64,000 nt of DNA, from assembly GCA_964058845.1 (NCBI GenBank), contig CAXKVR010000001.1:372001-436000 (forward strand). The letters run 5' to 3'. How positions within the stretch are numbered: position 1 is the stretch's first letter; each line of letters begins with the position of its first letter. Made by a program: the position numbers and the translations under genes. This stretch comes from Carex sylvatica. Its lineage: Eukaryota; Streptophyta; Magnoliopsida; Poales; Cyperaceae. Positions 47,716-57,789 of this stretch are shown here, piece after piece. The notes under the pieces were generated by a model that saw only the letters and a list, made by a program, of their open reading frames with translations, ran no database searches and was not told the DNA's origin.

Positions 47716-49053
47716 CCGACATTTTTATTTTTACCCAAAAAAAAAATGATTTTATTAAAAATAACCACATTTTCAACGAATTTTTAAAAATACCCAGCCC
47801 GTGGATATTTTTCACGGCCCGAATAAATTAATCCGGACCGTGGAAAAATTCCACGGGCCAGAATTTTTTTTTTTTTTTTTTTTTTTTAAGATTATGTTGT
47901 TTGGATTTAAATTAGTTTGAATTGTTAAGTTGGAGGTTTGTATGAATTTTATTTGAATGAATTGTTAAGTTAGAGTGCTTCTGAGCCCAACTTTGTACAT
48001 CTGGTTAACATAACAAAATATCTTCAAAAATCATGAAAATTGACCGACATGCAATCTTGACATCGTAGAACAAGACTGTGAAGTTTCATACAAAATTTAA
48101 AAACAGTTCGCGATATATCATCTCTCAAATATTGTCCCAACGACTGAAGGAGTGCTTCTGAGTCCAACTTTGCACCTCTGGTTAACATAACAAAATATCT
48201 TCAAAAATCATGAAAATTGACCGACATGCAGTCTTGACATCTTAGAACAAGACTGTGAAGTTTCATACAAAATTTCAAAACAGATCGCGAAATATCATCT
48301 CCCAAAAATTACTCCAACGGCTGAAGGACAATTTTCATGATTTTTGAAGATATTTTGCTATGTTAACCATATGTGCAAAGTTGGGCTCAAAAGCACTTCT
48401 TCTGCAGTTGGGATAATTTTTTAGAGATGATATTTCGCGATCTGTTTTGAGATTTTGTATGAAACTTCACAGTCTTGTTCTAAGATGTCAAGACTGCATG
48501 TCGGTCAATTTTCATGATTTTTGAAGATATTTTGTTATGTTAACCAGAGGTGCAAAGTTGGACTCAGAAGCACTCCTTCAGTCGTTGGGACAATATTTGA
48601 GAGATGATATCTCGCGAACTGTTTTTAAATTTTGTATGAAACTTCACAGTCTTGTTCTACGATGTCAAGATTGCATGTCGGTCAATTTTCATGATTTTTG
48701 AAGATATTTTGCTATGTTAACCAGATGTACAAAGTTGGGCTCAGAAGCACTCTAACTTAACAATTCATTCAAATAAAATTCATACAAACCTCCAACTTAA
48801 CAATTCAAACTAATTTAAATCCAAACAACATAATCTTAAAAAAAAAAAAAAAAAAAAAAATTCTCGGACCGTGGATATTTTTCACGGCCCGGAATAAAAA
48901 ATTCCAAAAAAAAAAAAAAAAAATTCTGGCCCGTGGATTAATTTATTCGGGCCATGGAAAATATCCACGGGCCGGGTATTTTTAAAAATTCGTTGGAAAC
49001 GTGGTTATTTTTAATAAAATTTTTTTTTTTTTGGGTAAAAATAAAAATATCGG
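47716..49053. mobile_element. MULE-like foldback element, 1338 bp
   Basis: The termini CCGACATTTTTATTTTTACC and (reverse complement) CCGATATTTTTATTTTTACC lie between exact 9-bp duplications GACCAAGTT (47707-47715 and 49054-49062). Almost the whole element is an inverted repeat. Each arm holds a CCGTGGA/TCCACGG-rich end, a long A or T tract, then repeats of a ~180-bp unit (GTGCTTCTGAG...CAACGACTGAAGGA). Two units lie in the left arm (about 47968 and 48151), two in inverted order in the right arm, and a partial third at the centre. It encodes no transposase and depends on one elsewhere. Confidence 0.9.
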
Positions 49054-49062
49054 GACCAAGTT

Positions 49063-49450
49063 TGAATTGGTACTGTTTATTTCTGTTTGATCAAACAGTT
49101 GACATTATTTTGCTACCATCATATATTTTAACTCCAAAATTTAGTCGGGAGGGTAAAAGAGTAATTTGAGGCTCCCTCTTCTCTCCCCCGATCTCCTCCT
49201 CTCCATTTCAAACAAAAGGACGCGATCTCCTCTCTCTCTCTCTCTCTCGACAATGCGATCTCCTCTCTCTGGCGACGTAAACCCGATCTCCTCTAACGAC
49301 GCGCGACTTAAACCCTAGACCTAAAGACCTAAACCCCAGACGAAAACTACACGCAAGGTGCTTTTCCATATTATAGTACCAGTTAGTAAGCAAATGCATT
49401 TATTTCCATATTGTTTGGTACAATTAACATGTAGTAATTATTCCTCTCAG
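49063..49450 (+). other. CT-rich leader-like region
   Basis: 49170-49330 is rich in CTCTCT and ends around ACACGCAAG|GTGCTTTT, a plausible donor. It looks like the 5' end of a plus-strand transcription unit running into the oligopeptidase-like exons, perhaps captured together with them. Confidence 0.4.
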
Positions 49451-49712
49451 ATAAAATTAAGGAGGCTGTTCTAGATGGTGTTGACCTAGAGGATGAAAAG
49501 AGAGAGAAGTACAATGAAATCCAACAAGTACATTTATTTTTCTCAATACTTATTTGGTTTAGAGACACATTGTCTGACTTTGATTATCTAAAAATTTATT
49601 CTGAATATTTATAGGAGCGGAAAAGTTATCCCAGAAATTTAGTGAGAATGTTCTAGATGCCACTAAAAAGTTTGAAAAAATAATTGTTGACAAGAAGGAA
49701 TTAGAAGGGCTT
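49451..49712 (+). pseudogene. Oligopeptidase A (M3 family) fragment, two exons
   Basis: Exon 49451-49527 (CTCTCAG before it, CAACAA|GTAC after it) reads KIKEAVLDGVDLEDEKREKY then NEIQQ. Exon 49615-49712 reads EKLSQKFSENVLDATKKFEK and then IIVDKKELEGL. These are consecutive in plant organellar/cytosolic oligopeptidase A, M3-family zinc metallopeptidases that degrade short peptides such as targeting presequences. The second exon lacks one base after GAGC compared with the expected E-L-E-K codons, so the joined frame breaks. The catalytic HExxH region and everything else are absent: a fragment of roughly 60 of about 700 residues. Confidence 0.75.
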
Positions 49713-50103
49713 GTTGTGCATACCTGGAAGAAAAATATTCAATATCAGTGCTGAATTAGCACAACAAACAATCAAAATCATAAACAGAAAAAAAATATTA
49801 AATAATGTCGAGTCACTTACTTTGTTTGACACCAATATCACGGTTGAAATCAATGTCCGAATCACAATCCTGTACTGGTTGAGACAGTACTGGTCCATAA
49901 TGTGAGCAGTAAGCTACTAAATTGGTGCATTAAGGATCAAAAGTTATGCAAACAGTTTAAATTTTGTGAAATAGTTTGAACTTCATGGTGTATAAGTTAG
50001 TCAATGTTACTCTAATTTCTTCTCATTTATAATGCTTTTATTTTACTCCATGATTAAGTATCTTTTCTATTAATTATTTTTTCCCCTTAAAAATTGATTG
50101 CAG
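49713..50103. other. Intron-like spacer between captured fragments
   Basis: AT-rich; opposing 64- and 65-codon frames at 49701-49905 overlap each other and carry no motif. Ends in a T-rich tract and ATTGCAG before the MLO exon. Confidence 0.45.
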
Positions 50104-50782
50104 TTTCTCAGGCACAAGGGGCAAAAAGCACTTTTTCTGCCTTGCAGAAAATCAAAGAAGGTCAGTATATGTATCCTTGCCCTATAAACAAAGATTTTAT
50201 AATATTTTTTCTGATTGCATTAAGTTAAGTTGATTGCACTCTGATCATGTCAGTCTAAGTCCGATGTCAGTATGAATGTAACAGTTGAGATTAAATTGAG
50301 TTTCAGTTGGTCGTCCTTTTGTGTGCAGAATTGATGCTTCTAGGGTTTATCTCCCTTCTATTAACAGTCTCTCAAGGTTCAATTACTAACATTTGCGTAC
50401 CCAAAATGGTATCTTCGAGTATGTTGCCATGCAAGAAGGAAACATTAACCAATTCTTCAGATGAAGCTGGCAATAAAACTTGTGCAAAAGAGGTACAAAA
50501 TTTATTTTCCAGTTTTAGGGGTTATTATTAAAACCCTATACCATTTAAACAGATGTTGTACTGCTGGAACCAAATTGGCAATCTCTCTCTCTCTTTCTCT
50601 ATCAGCCATGACAGGCATAGTGAGAGGTCGAATGCTACATCTACTTATTAAATTTTATATTTCAGGGAGAGGTGCCGTTGTTATCTTTGGAGGCATTGCA
50701 TCAGCTGCACATATTCATTTTTGTATTAGCCGTTGTACATGTTGTTTTCTGTGCCACGACCATGGTTCTAGGAGGTGCTAAG
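50104..50782 (+). pseudogene. MLO family fragment, three exons
   Basis: MLO proteins are plant seven-transmembrane, calmodulin-binding membrane proteins; some set powdery-mildew susceptibility, others act in fertility or root sensing. Exon 50104-50160 gives FLRHKGQKALF, then after a one-base loss in a T run, SALQKIKE. Exon 50329-50492 gives ELMLLGFISLLLTVSQGS, ITNICVP and MLPCKKE. Exon 50666-50782 gives GEVPLLSLEALHQLHIFIF and VLAVVHVVFCATTMVLGGAK, a membrane span. All three borders are GT/AG and the phases fit. The N-terminal exon and the C-terminal half with the calmodulin site are absent. It lies head to tail behind the oligopeptidase fragment. Confidence 0.82.
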
Positions 50783-52634
50783 GTAACATTACATTTTTAA
50801 CCTCTTTACATCCAATATAGTACGACCCTTTCCCTTTGCCAATTACACATATTGGTACGACCCTTTCCCTTTGCCAATTACGCATATTGTTGTACCATAA
50901 TTTCCATTTATACCGAGGGGCAGAACTGGAAAGTTTAGATATTGGGGTTGGAGGGGAACCCAAATCTCCACAACTACTAAATGAAATTCTAAACTATATA
51001 AAAACTATATAAAACACATTTAGCATTTCATAAGGGGGCTAAACTTTATAAAAAATTAACAAAAATAAAAATTCAACCAAATTTTAATATACATGATTAA
51101 TTGGGCCTAATGAACCGTGCCGCTTTGCTCCCTAATTTTCGATGCAATAGCTCATTGTTCAGCTATTTGTTTATCTCTAATATAATTGAGGTACTTTCTG
51201 GATACAATTTCTTAATTTTGGGAATTTTGGGTGTTGTATTCCCAGAAAATAGCTCTATGCCCTAAAATGGTGGTGTACTGGACCAACATGGCTTTATGTT
51301 TCAAGAAGAGTAAGTGTGTACAAATTCATCTCTCTTTACTTTCTTATCTGGTGCCATGTGAAAAGTTAGTCCCCTCGTTTCTTCATGTCCCATAGTCTCT
51401 TTGTACATGTTAAACAATCAATGACTGCAATTTAGAAAACAAAATTATTGTAAAACCTGTAAAGGGAAATAGTGGTGAAGTCATCCTATTGGTTGGAAAT
51501 AAAAAGAATCTTAGTTTAGATACTGTGTTTGGTCAATTTGCAAGGTGCATAGTGAAGCATTATTTTCAAATTTTGAAACAAAAGCTTTACAATTATGGGA
51601 AGAACTTTACAAAATCCATACAGTTTTAGGTCTATTAATCAGCCAAGCTAGGCGGTACCGTCCGCCCACCTCCTACTCGGAGTCTGGTACAGTGGGTAGC
51701 AGAGGCTGTGCACTCGAGGAGGCAAGTGGTTTAGAGAGATCAGATAGTCCCGTGCACTTGAGGAGTTGGAGCAGAACAAAGCCGCTCGAAAGAATAAGGG
51801 TAAAATTTCAAATTCTTCTTCTTGTTCTTAATATTTCATTGCGCCGGAATCTGATAATAACCAAGTGGCCTACTGGTTTCCTGTTGGCATGACTTCATGT
51901 AAACTTGTTTACTTGGCCTTGTACCGAATTGTACTAGAATTGTGACACTGGTCATTTAAGATTTGATTTGATAACAGCACTCAAATCCGGGGCTAGGGTT
52001 CATACCCCCGTGTTGTTGCTGCTGCACAATCATGCTCAAAATTAGGAGACGGTCGACAAGCAAGGCAAAGGAAGTGCCTTGCTACTGACCTACGTGAAAA
52101 CTGTGAGTTGGAAGCACTTTTGCTAAATTGGTTTCTTTATTTTTTTTGAAACTCTGCAAAATCTGGTTTTTCTTGGGAGAGAGTGAGTGCATGAATAAAG
52201 TAACTAATTCTTCAATATTAATTAGTTTTTTTTATCTCTTTTTGTGATTTTATTCGCTTATTATTTTTGTTTGTTTGGTTGCTTAATTAAGGTTTGACAA
52301 TGAATTTGCGGAGCTTCTATGGGATAATGGCCAAATTGTGATGCATGACCACTCCACTCCAGCCTTGCTTATTCCTTTTTAGTATTATTCTTTTGTGCTC
52401 AATATCAATGATCTCATTTTCTGATTATAATGATTCCATTTGCTTGGTCTTACTCGACCTATCTTGGGAATTTCCTTGCCGTACAACAAAATTGAATGTG
52501 CAAGTATAACAATTGGTGTCAGTCCTAAACTGTAACGTTCTTTATTAATTTGGAGTTGTGAGGGCAGAAATGCTTGCTTGATCTTGTACCAGTGCTTGCT
52601 TGCTTACTTGGTTCTTTCATGAACCAGGTTGAGT
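50783..52634. other. Intergenic with exon-like relics
   Basis: A 37-bp phrase (GTACGACCCTTTCCCTTTGC) occurs twice at 50820-50885. The stretch 51545-51800 is G+C-richer, with a 115-codon plus-strand frame ending near a GGGTAAAAT donor, and 51985-52105 is another coding-like patch. Neither could be assigned; they may be further captured pieces. Confidence 0.4.
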
Positions 52635-52676
52635 TCGCGCAAGATCCTTCTAAGCAGATTGCGCGAGATCCTCTGA
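52635..52676 (+). other. Hairpin followed by CTGA: possible Helitron 3' end
   Basis: TCGCGCAA and TTGCGCGA form an 8-bp perfect stem with a 16-base loop, followed 6 bases later by CTGA and a T (52673-52677). CTRR after a GC-rich hairpin is the Helitron 3' signature, but the loop is long for that group. If real, it would close an element that holds the oligopeptidase and MLO fragments. Confidence 0.3.
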
Positions 52677-53149
52677 TTTTTTGTACTTTGCAATGATGGA
52701 TAAAATAATCCGATATGTACAAATTTCAGTTTTGTGATTATAGAAAGATATTGATCCATGGAACAAATTATTCATGTTCTCTTTACTTTTGCTTTTCAAA
52801 TTATTAAATAAAATTGTGATTTTAGCATAATAGATGCAATGTAATTTTGTTACTTTTGTTGTGTATATAGCATAATAGAAATATATACTCAAACGCATTG
52901 ATTTTACCTTGGTTGTTTCCTAGAATAAATTCTAAAAGACTGATAATTCATCAACTACATAAATAAAATTAAAATTAAAAAATTCAACAATTGATTTTGC
53001 TACAAAAAAGAATTTAGAAGAAAAAAATTGAAAGTCTGCTGAAGTTAAAAAAACCCAAAAAAATGTATATTGTAGAAATGTAAAAAATATAAATAATTTT
53101 CAACAAAATGCAATGCACAAATTTTAGAGGGAAGTAATTAATTTAGCAA
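52677..53149. other. AT-rich intergenic
   Basis: Nothing recognisable. Confidence 0.5.
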
Positions 53150-54475
53150 AATAATATGAACAATCAAATTTAGTTTATTTAGATTGAATTTTATCTAAGA
53201 AATTTTAATGATTTACACATGTACAATAATTTTATTTTGTTTTGAAAAATATTATGAAAGTGATAAAAAAAAAATAATAAACAAATGATTTGAAAAAAAA
53301 ATATTCAAACTTTTTGTATTTTTTATGACAAATCACACTTATAATTGATAATTTTATATAATTTTATCATTAGCTTTTTCAATATGTGTAAATTAATATT
53401 TGTGGACCATTTATTTTCACACGAGCGATCAACGGTCGATCTGTAATAAAAATAATTTCAAATTAATTTTGAAATGATCAAGAGAAAACATTATACCTAA
53501 CCAACATAATAGTTTTGAAGTTTGGTTGTGTCCGAGGTTCGATCCAACGAGAAGTGTTCATAACCCTTTGATTTTACAATATTTCACTAACTTGATGGAA
53601 AGATAAATGAAACTAAAATTTCATAAAAATTTGCTGCAGAGAAATATATGCAGGGCTCTTTGATTTCAATGGTCCTGATTGAACCACGGACGACATATTT
53701 TCGTCTGCCTTCATTAACTCACAAGACAAGAGTTTATGTTTCATTAAACATGAACTATTGTTTTGTAAGTTAATGAAGACACACGGGGATATGTCGTCCG
53801 TTGGTCGACCGGAACCGTTAAAATCAAAGAGCACTGCATTTATTGTCTTCCGCCCAAATTTGATAAAATTTTGTTTTTATTTACCCATCTATCTAGTTGA
53901 TCAAAAATTAAAGCATCATATGATCATAAACACTTCGTGTTGGATCAAAGCTCATACATAACAAAACTTTTGAACTTTTATATTGGTTACGTTCAATGTT
54001 GTACCTTGATCATTTTATATCAGACTTGAAATGATTTTGTTGCAGATAGATCATTGATTACCCGCATGAAAACGAACGGTCCAAAAATATTTTCTAACTT
54101 TCAATGAACATATAATGATGAAAGTATATAAAAATGATATTGTAAGTATTATTTGACCATATAAAATATAAAATGTAAGAAAAATAAAAATATTATTTTT
54201 TGAATTTTTTTTCATATGCATTGCTGTAAAAAAGAGAAAAAATGCAAAAAATACTAATTTTTTTAATAAAAATAAAAATGCAAAAAGTTTGAAAATATAC
54301 TTTTTAATTTTTTTTCAAATGATTTGCTGCCTAATTTTGTTTTGTATCATTTTCATAATATTTTTCAAAATAAAACAAAACTGTTGTAGATATGTAAATC
54401 TTTCAAATTTCTAACATAAAATTCAATCTAAATTCAAGGGTCGTCCAAATTCCAGCGGGAATCTTCCCGCTAAAA
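53150..54475 (-). mobile_element. Long palindromic (foldback-like) element, copy 2
   Basis: Inverted relative to copy 1 (3406-4720). On the minus strand it runs GTTTTAGCGGGAAGATT, TTTGAAAGATTTACAT, GATCCAACACGAAGTGTTTA, the central CTTATTAACTCACA-like hairpin, AACACTTCTCGTTGGATCGA and GACCGTTGATCGCTCGTG, in the same order as copy 1. The centre is near 53740. Frames of 67-73 codons at 53613-53961 are palindrome by-products. Confidence 0.8.
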
Positions 54476-54486
54476 CCCCAAATCGC

Positions 54487-54661
54487 ATCTGTGCATTATC
54501 TGAGATATCTCAACATTTGCGTGTCTGACTTTTACGGTGCTCAGGAAGGGATAGCACTGGGGCAGTTTTATGTGTGCTTTCAGATTCGCGAAGAATGTGC
54601 TTCAACGGTTGGGATTTTCCATAAAAACAGATCAAAGTTTGAGATATCTCAGAGGATGCGA
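54487..54661. mobile_element. GAGATATCTC-ended MITE, 175 bp
   Basis: The inner ends TATCTGAGATATCTCAACAT and (reverse complement) TCCTCTGAGATATCTCAAAC lie within an exact 11-bp direct repeat CCCCAAATCGC (54476-54486 and 54662-54672), which must contain the target duplication. Size and interior match the MITE at 47054-47230. Confidence 0.85.
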
Positions 54662-54672
54662 CCCCAAATCGC

Positions 54673-55280
54673 CTAAAACACCAGAAGCAGCTCCACCAAA
54701 CCTTCTCTTCCTTCAATCTCTCCCTCTCTGTTGTTACTTCTCTTCCTCAAATTGCAGCACTTCTCTATGCTTCTCAACACTAAACCCCCCACCAACCCGC
54801 TCGATCCGCTCTTCCACTCACGGCGCCCAGTTTTAGGGTTTAATCACTCTCCCACCACCTCAGATACTCTCGAGCGACAACGCTAGATCGCGTGAACCCT
54901 AGATTGCTAAACTGTTCTCCTACGCCCGCCCCTTTTCCCGTCTCTCTCAGGTGATTACTGTGTATGAGAGAATGTTGGTGCCTGGCTCAACCGAGTAAAG
55001 AAACTGCAGTCAATTTTGTATGAGAGATCTCGTGATAAGCAATTTGGTGTAAACCCTAAATTGCTCGACCACTCTCCTACGCCCGTCCCTTTTTCTGTCT
55101 CTCTCAGGTAATTACTGTCGCCATCTCTCTCAGGTATAAAAACTCTGACAGTCTCGTTCTATCACAGCAGCCACAAGAGTTTTTATATTAAGTTTGTGCA
55201 ATCTGTTACAGCGATGGCTAGCTGTGGTGTTTGTATTGATTGGTTTAATTTCCCTTAAGTTGCTTGAAATTGTAATGGCT
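54673..55280 (+). other. CT-rich leader-like region with a ~150-bp tandem duplication
   Basis: 54690-54860 is CT-rich with TTTTAGGGTTT. Then GTGAACCCTAGATTGCTAAAC...GTCTCTCTCAGGTGATTACTG (54894-54960) recurs as GTAAACCCTAAATTGCTCGAC...GTCTCTCTCAGGTAATTACTG (55050-55118). Both repeats end in the same splice-donor-like CTCTCAG|GT. It looks like the 5' leader of a plus-strand gene. Confidence 0.5.
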
Positions 55281-55284
55281 TTTG

Positions 55285-55424
55285 GTTTGAGTTTACAAGC
55301 GGAGTCAGCCTACTTCAATACATGCAAGGTGTTTGATGAAATTCCCAAGTGAAAATCAAAAGTAGTATTCTTACCAAAGCTTGGTTATTATGCTCGGATT
55401 AAAATGCCATTTGATGTATAATGC
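55285..55424 (+). pseudogene. Possible PPR protein fragment, cut by the retrotransposon
   Basis: One frame reads AESAYFNTCKVFDEIPK, stop, KSKVVFLPKLGYYARIKMPF and DV, stop. The pattern (A)CKVFDEIPK...V...GYARxxMPFDA fits a pentatricopeptide repeat, the RNA-binding helical repeat of plant organelle RNA factors. It has two stops and only about one repeat. The gypsy element begins 37 bases further on. Confidence 0.45.
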
Positions 55425-55460
55425 AAGGCTGATTGATGGTTATTATGGTGTTTACCCCTG

Positions 55461-57746
55461 TGTCACACCCCGGAACCAGGGGCGCGACAGTTACGCCGTG
55501 AATATATATTTTCTATATACTCACGAGGCAAGAACGATGAGATGATTCATATTCATCCCAATTTTAACCAAATACTTTAACCATTTTAAAGACACAATTC
55601 ATTGAAATCAGATAATTAAAAACACATCCTACTTACAACACCTCCTACTTACAACACCTCCTACTTAATTAAAATAAGTTTTACAAAAGTCTGGTTCGAA
55701 GGTTATACACAACAAAATATGATCTGAGTACTTAACCAGTACAAAACGATCATTAATAAGGCCTATCTATACCTCTCCTTTCTTTTCCTCGCCGCACGAT
55801 CTCGAGATCCTATTCCTTGTTTCCTGAAAAACCCACGAGGGGAAAAGGGGTGAGAAACTTATTCGCAGTTTCTCAGTGCAGAATTTAAATAGGGCTACTG
55901 GATTTGTAAGAAATCCAAAATCAGAATTAAATCAATTCGTTAGTATATTAATCAGTTAAATCATGAAATGCAATTACTTTAAAAGGGAATTCAAGTGAAC
56001 TTCTACTATTATCACATTCGGAGAAAATCAAAACGGACTTATTCAGGATGTTTGGACCTAAATGCAAACTCTCTAAGTCAGGTTGGAAAGATAGAAATCA
56101 GTTATCTATCTTCATCGGCTTAACCGTTCTATTGGTTCTGGTTAATAATTAAACATGTATATCAGTCAAAATTTCACGACTAGCAATAAAGTAATTCGAT
56201 CAGAACAAAGATTATCAATACCGCAACAGTTTCACATCAATCACTATACCGCAGTTCAGTATTCCAACAATCACAATAATATATGTAATAACAGTATCCC
56301 CTACCCAACCGGTACTGGGTTCAGTGGGGTCATTCCCCAAATGCGCATATGGTTCCTGAGGCAAAGTCTAGCGTCGACTCTAGACTTTGCAATAACTATG
56401 ATATAATATAACAATATCAATTCAGTACTGTGGTTTCATTCCATTATCAGAATCAAAGGAACAGTAAAATCGGTAAAACCATACCAATATGCTAGATCAT
56501 CCTAAATATAGCAATTCCGATATATCATTTACTTAACTATGCAATAATGCTATGATGCATGCAATTAGAAATTCAACATGCCATTTATACGTAACTATTT
56601 AATTCTTAAAAATAAATCTCAAAACAGATCCCGTGAACCCCCGCACCTGATCACGTAGGATGCGTAGAGAATCAGCTATCACTAGATTCCGAACTTCCGA
56701 CGATTTCGCTGAGTCGTGCTCGATAGGGTCTATGCCTATGTTAATAAAGCATAGATGAATTAATAAAATAAATTCCTATAAACTAACTAATCAGAATCAA
56801 ATCGATTATCGAGGTATAACGTTTCAGATCAAATTTGAATTCGAATTTCATCAAAAATATAACAATATCAATTGAATTAGGGTTTCCAAAAGAAAAGAAA
56901 GACAAATCAGATCAATTATCACAAATTAACCACTAATCGAGCTAGAACTCAATTACTGAAACCCTAATTCGAATTTCAACCGAAATCACGACAAATCGAA
57001 TAATTTGGGATTTTCAAAGAATTGCAAAAGAGAAAGAAATACCAAATTGAAGCTTTAGAATCGATCAAGGATCGTCAATTCAGCTCGAATCTCGATTTCC
57101 CGATCAGTTCGATCAGTTTCCGCGCTTAAATTTCTCTCTCTCTCTCTCTTTCTCTTTTTCTTTCGGCTAACCTAACTCTCTCTTTTTATTTCCGTGGAAA
57201 ATGAAAGAAGAAGAAAGAGATTTAAGTATTAATTGAAATTTTGCAAATAAACCCCTCAAAAATAACAAAATTACATATCAGTGCGGATCATTCATCCGCA
57301 CTGCGGATCCTCTCCATCCGCACTACGGTCCATCCATCCGCACTGCGGATCATCCAGCCGCATTCACTGCGCAGAAGAAAAGTCCGAGCCTAGTGCGGAC
57401 GCACTGAGGCCAGTGCGGATGCTCCCATCCGCATTCAGTACTTAGCGAAATTTTCAGAAGAGTACAGAACTCACCCGCAGTGCGTGTGCCCATCCGCACC
57501 ACCATCCGCACCCAGAGAAATTACAGCCGTTTATTAAGGAACTTGTCCCAGTGCGGGTGAAGCCACCCGCAGTGCGGGTCATCCATCCGCACTGGACCAT
57601 TTTTCTATATTATAATTCAATTTTCGACGCCTTAACTCAATCAGTCAGTATAAAAATATTTCCAAGCATTAGACCTTTAACTTTTAAAACTATATTTAAT
57701 TTAATCTTTTGAAATCTTATTATTTTAAAAGTTCCACTACGTTACA
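55461..57746 (-). repeat. 3' LTR of the gypsy element
   Basis: On the plus strand it begins TGTCACACCCCGGAACC and ends CTACGTTACA, so on the minus strand it runs TGTAACG...GGTGTGACA. It is 2286 bp. Its first 1493 bp match the visible part of the other LTR at a constant offset of 7047. An 83-codon frame present in both LTRs (56155-56406, 63202-63453) has no motif. A CT microsatellite lies at 57137-57150, and a GTGCGG/CCGCAC motif cluster covers about 57280-57600. Confidence 0.95.
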
Positions 57747-57762
57747 TTTCTCCCTCACTTAA
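57747..57762 (-). other. Polypurine tract
   Basis: On the minus strand AAGTGAGGGAGAAA abuts the 3' LTR start (TGTAACG), the expected primer site for plus-strand DNA synthesis. Confidence 0.85.
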
Positions 57763-57789
57763 AAATAAAGTTCAATCCTTTGAACTTAA

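Noticed and set aside
56155..56406. 83-codon frame repeated in both LTRs (also 63202-63453)
   Set aside because: It is identical only because the LTRs are identical; it lies in a non-coding LTR region and has no motif.
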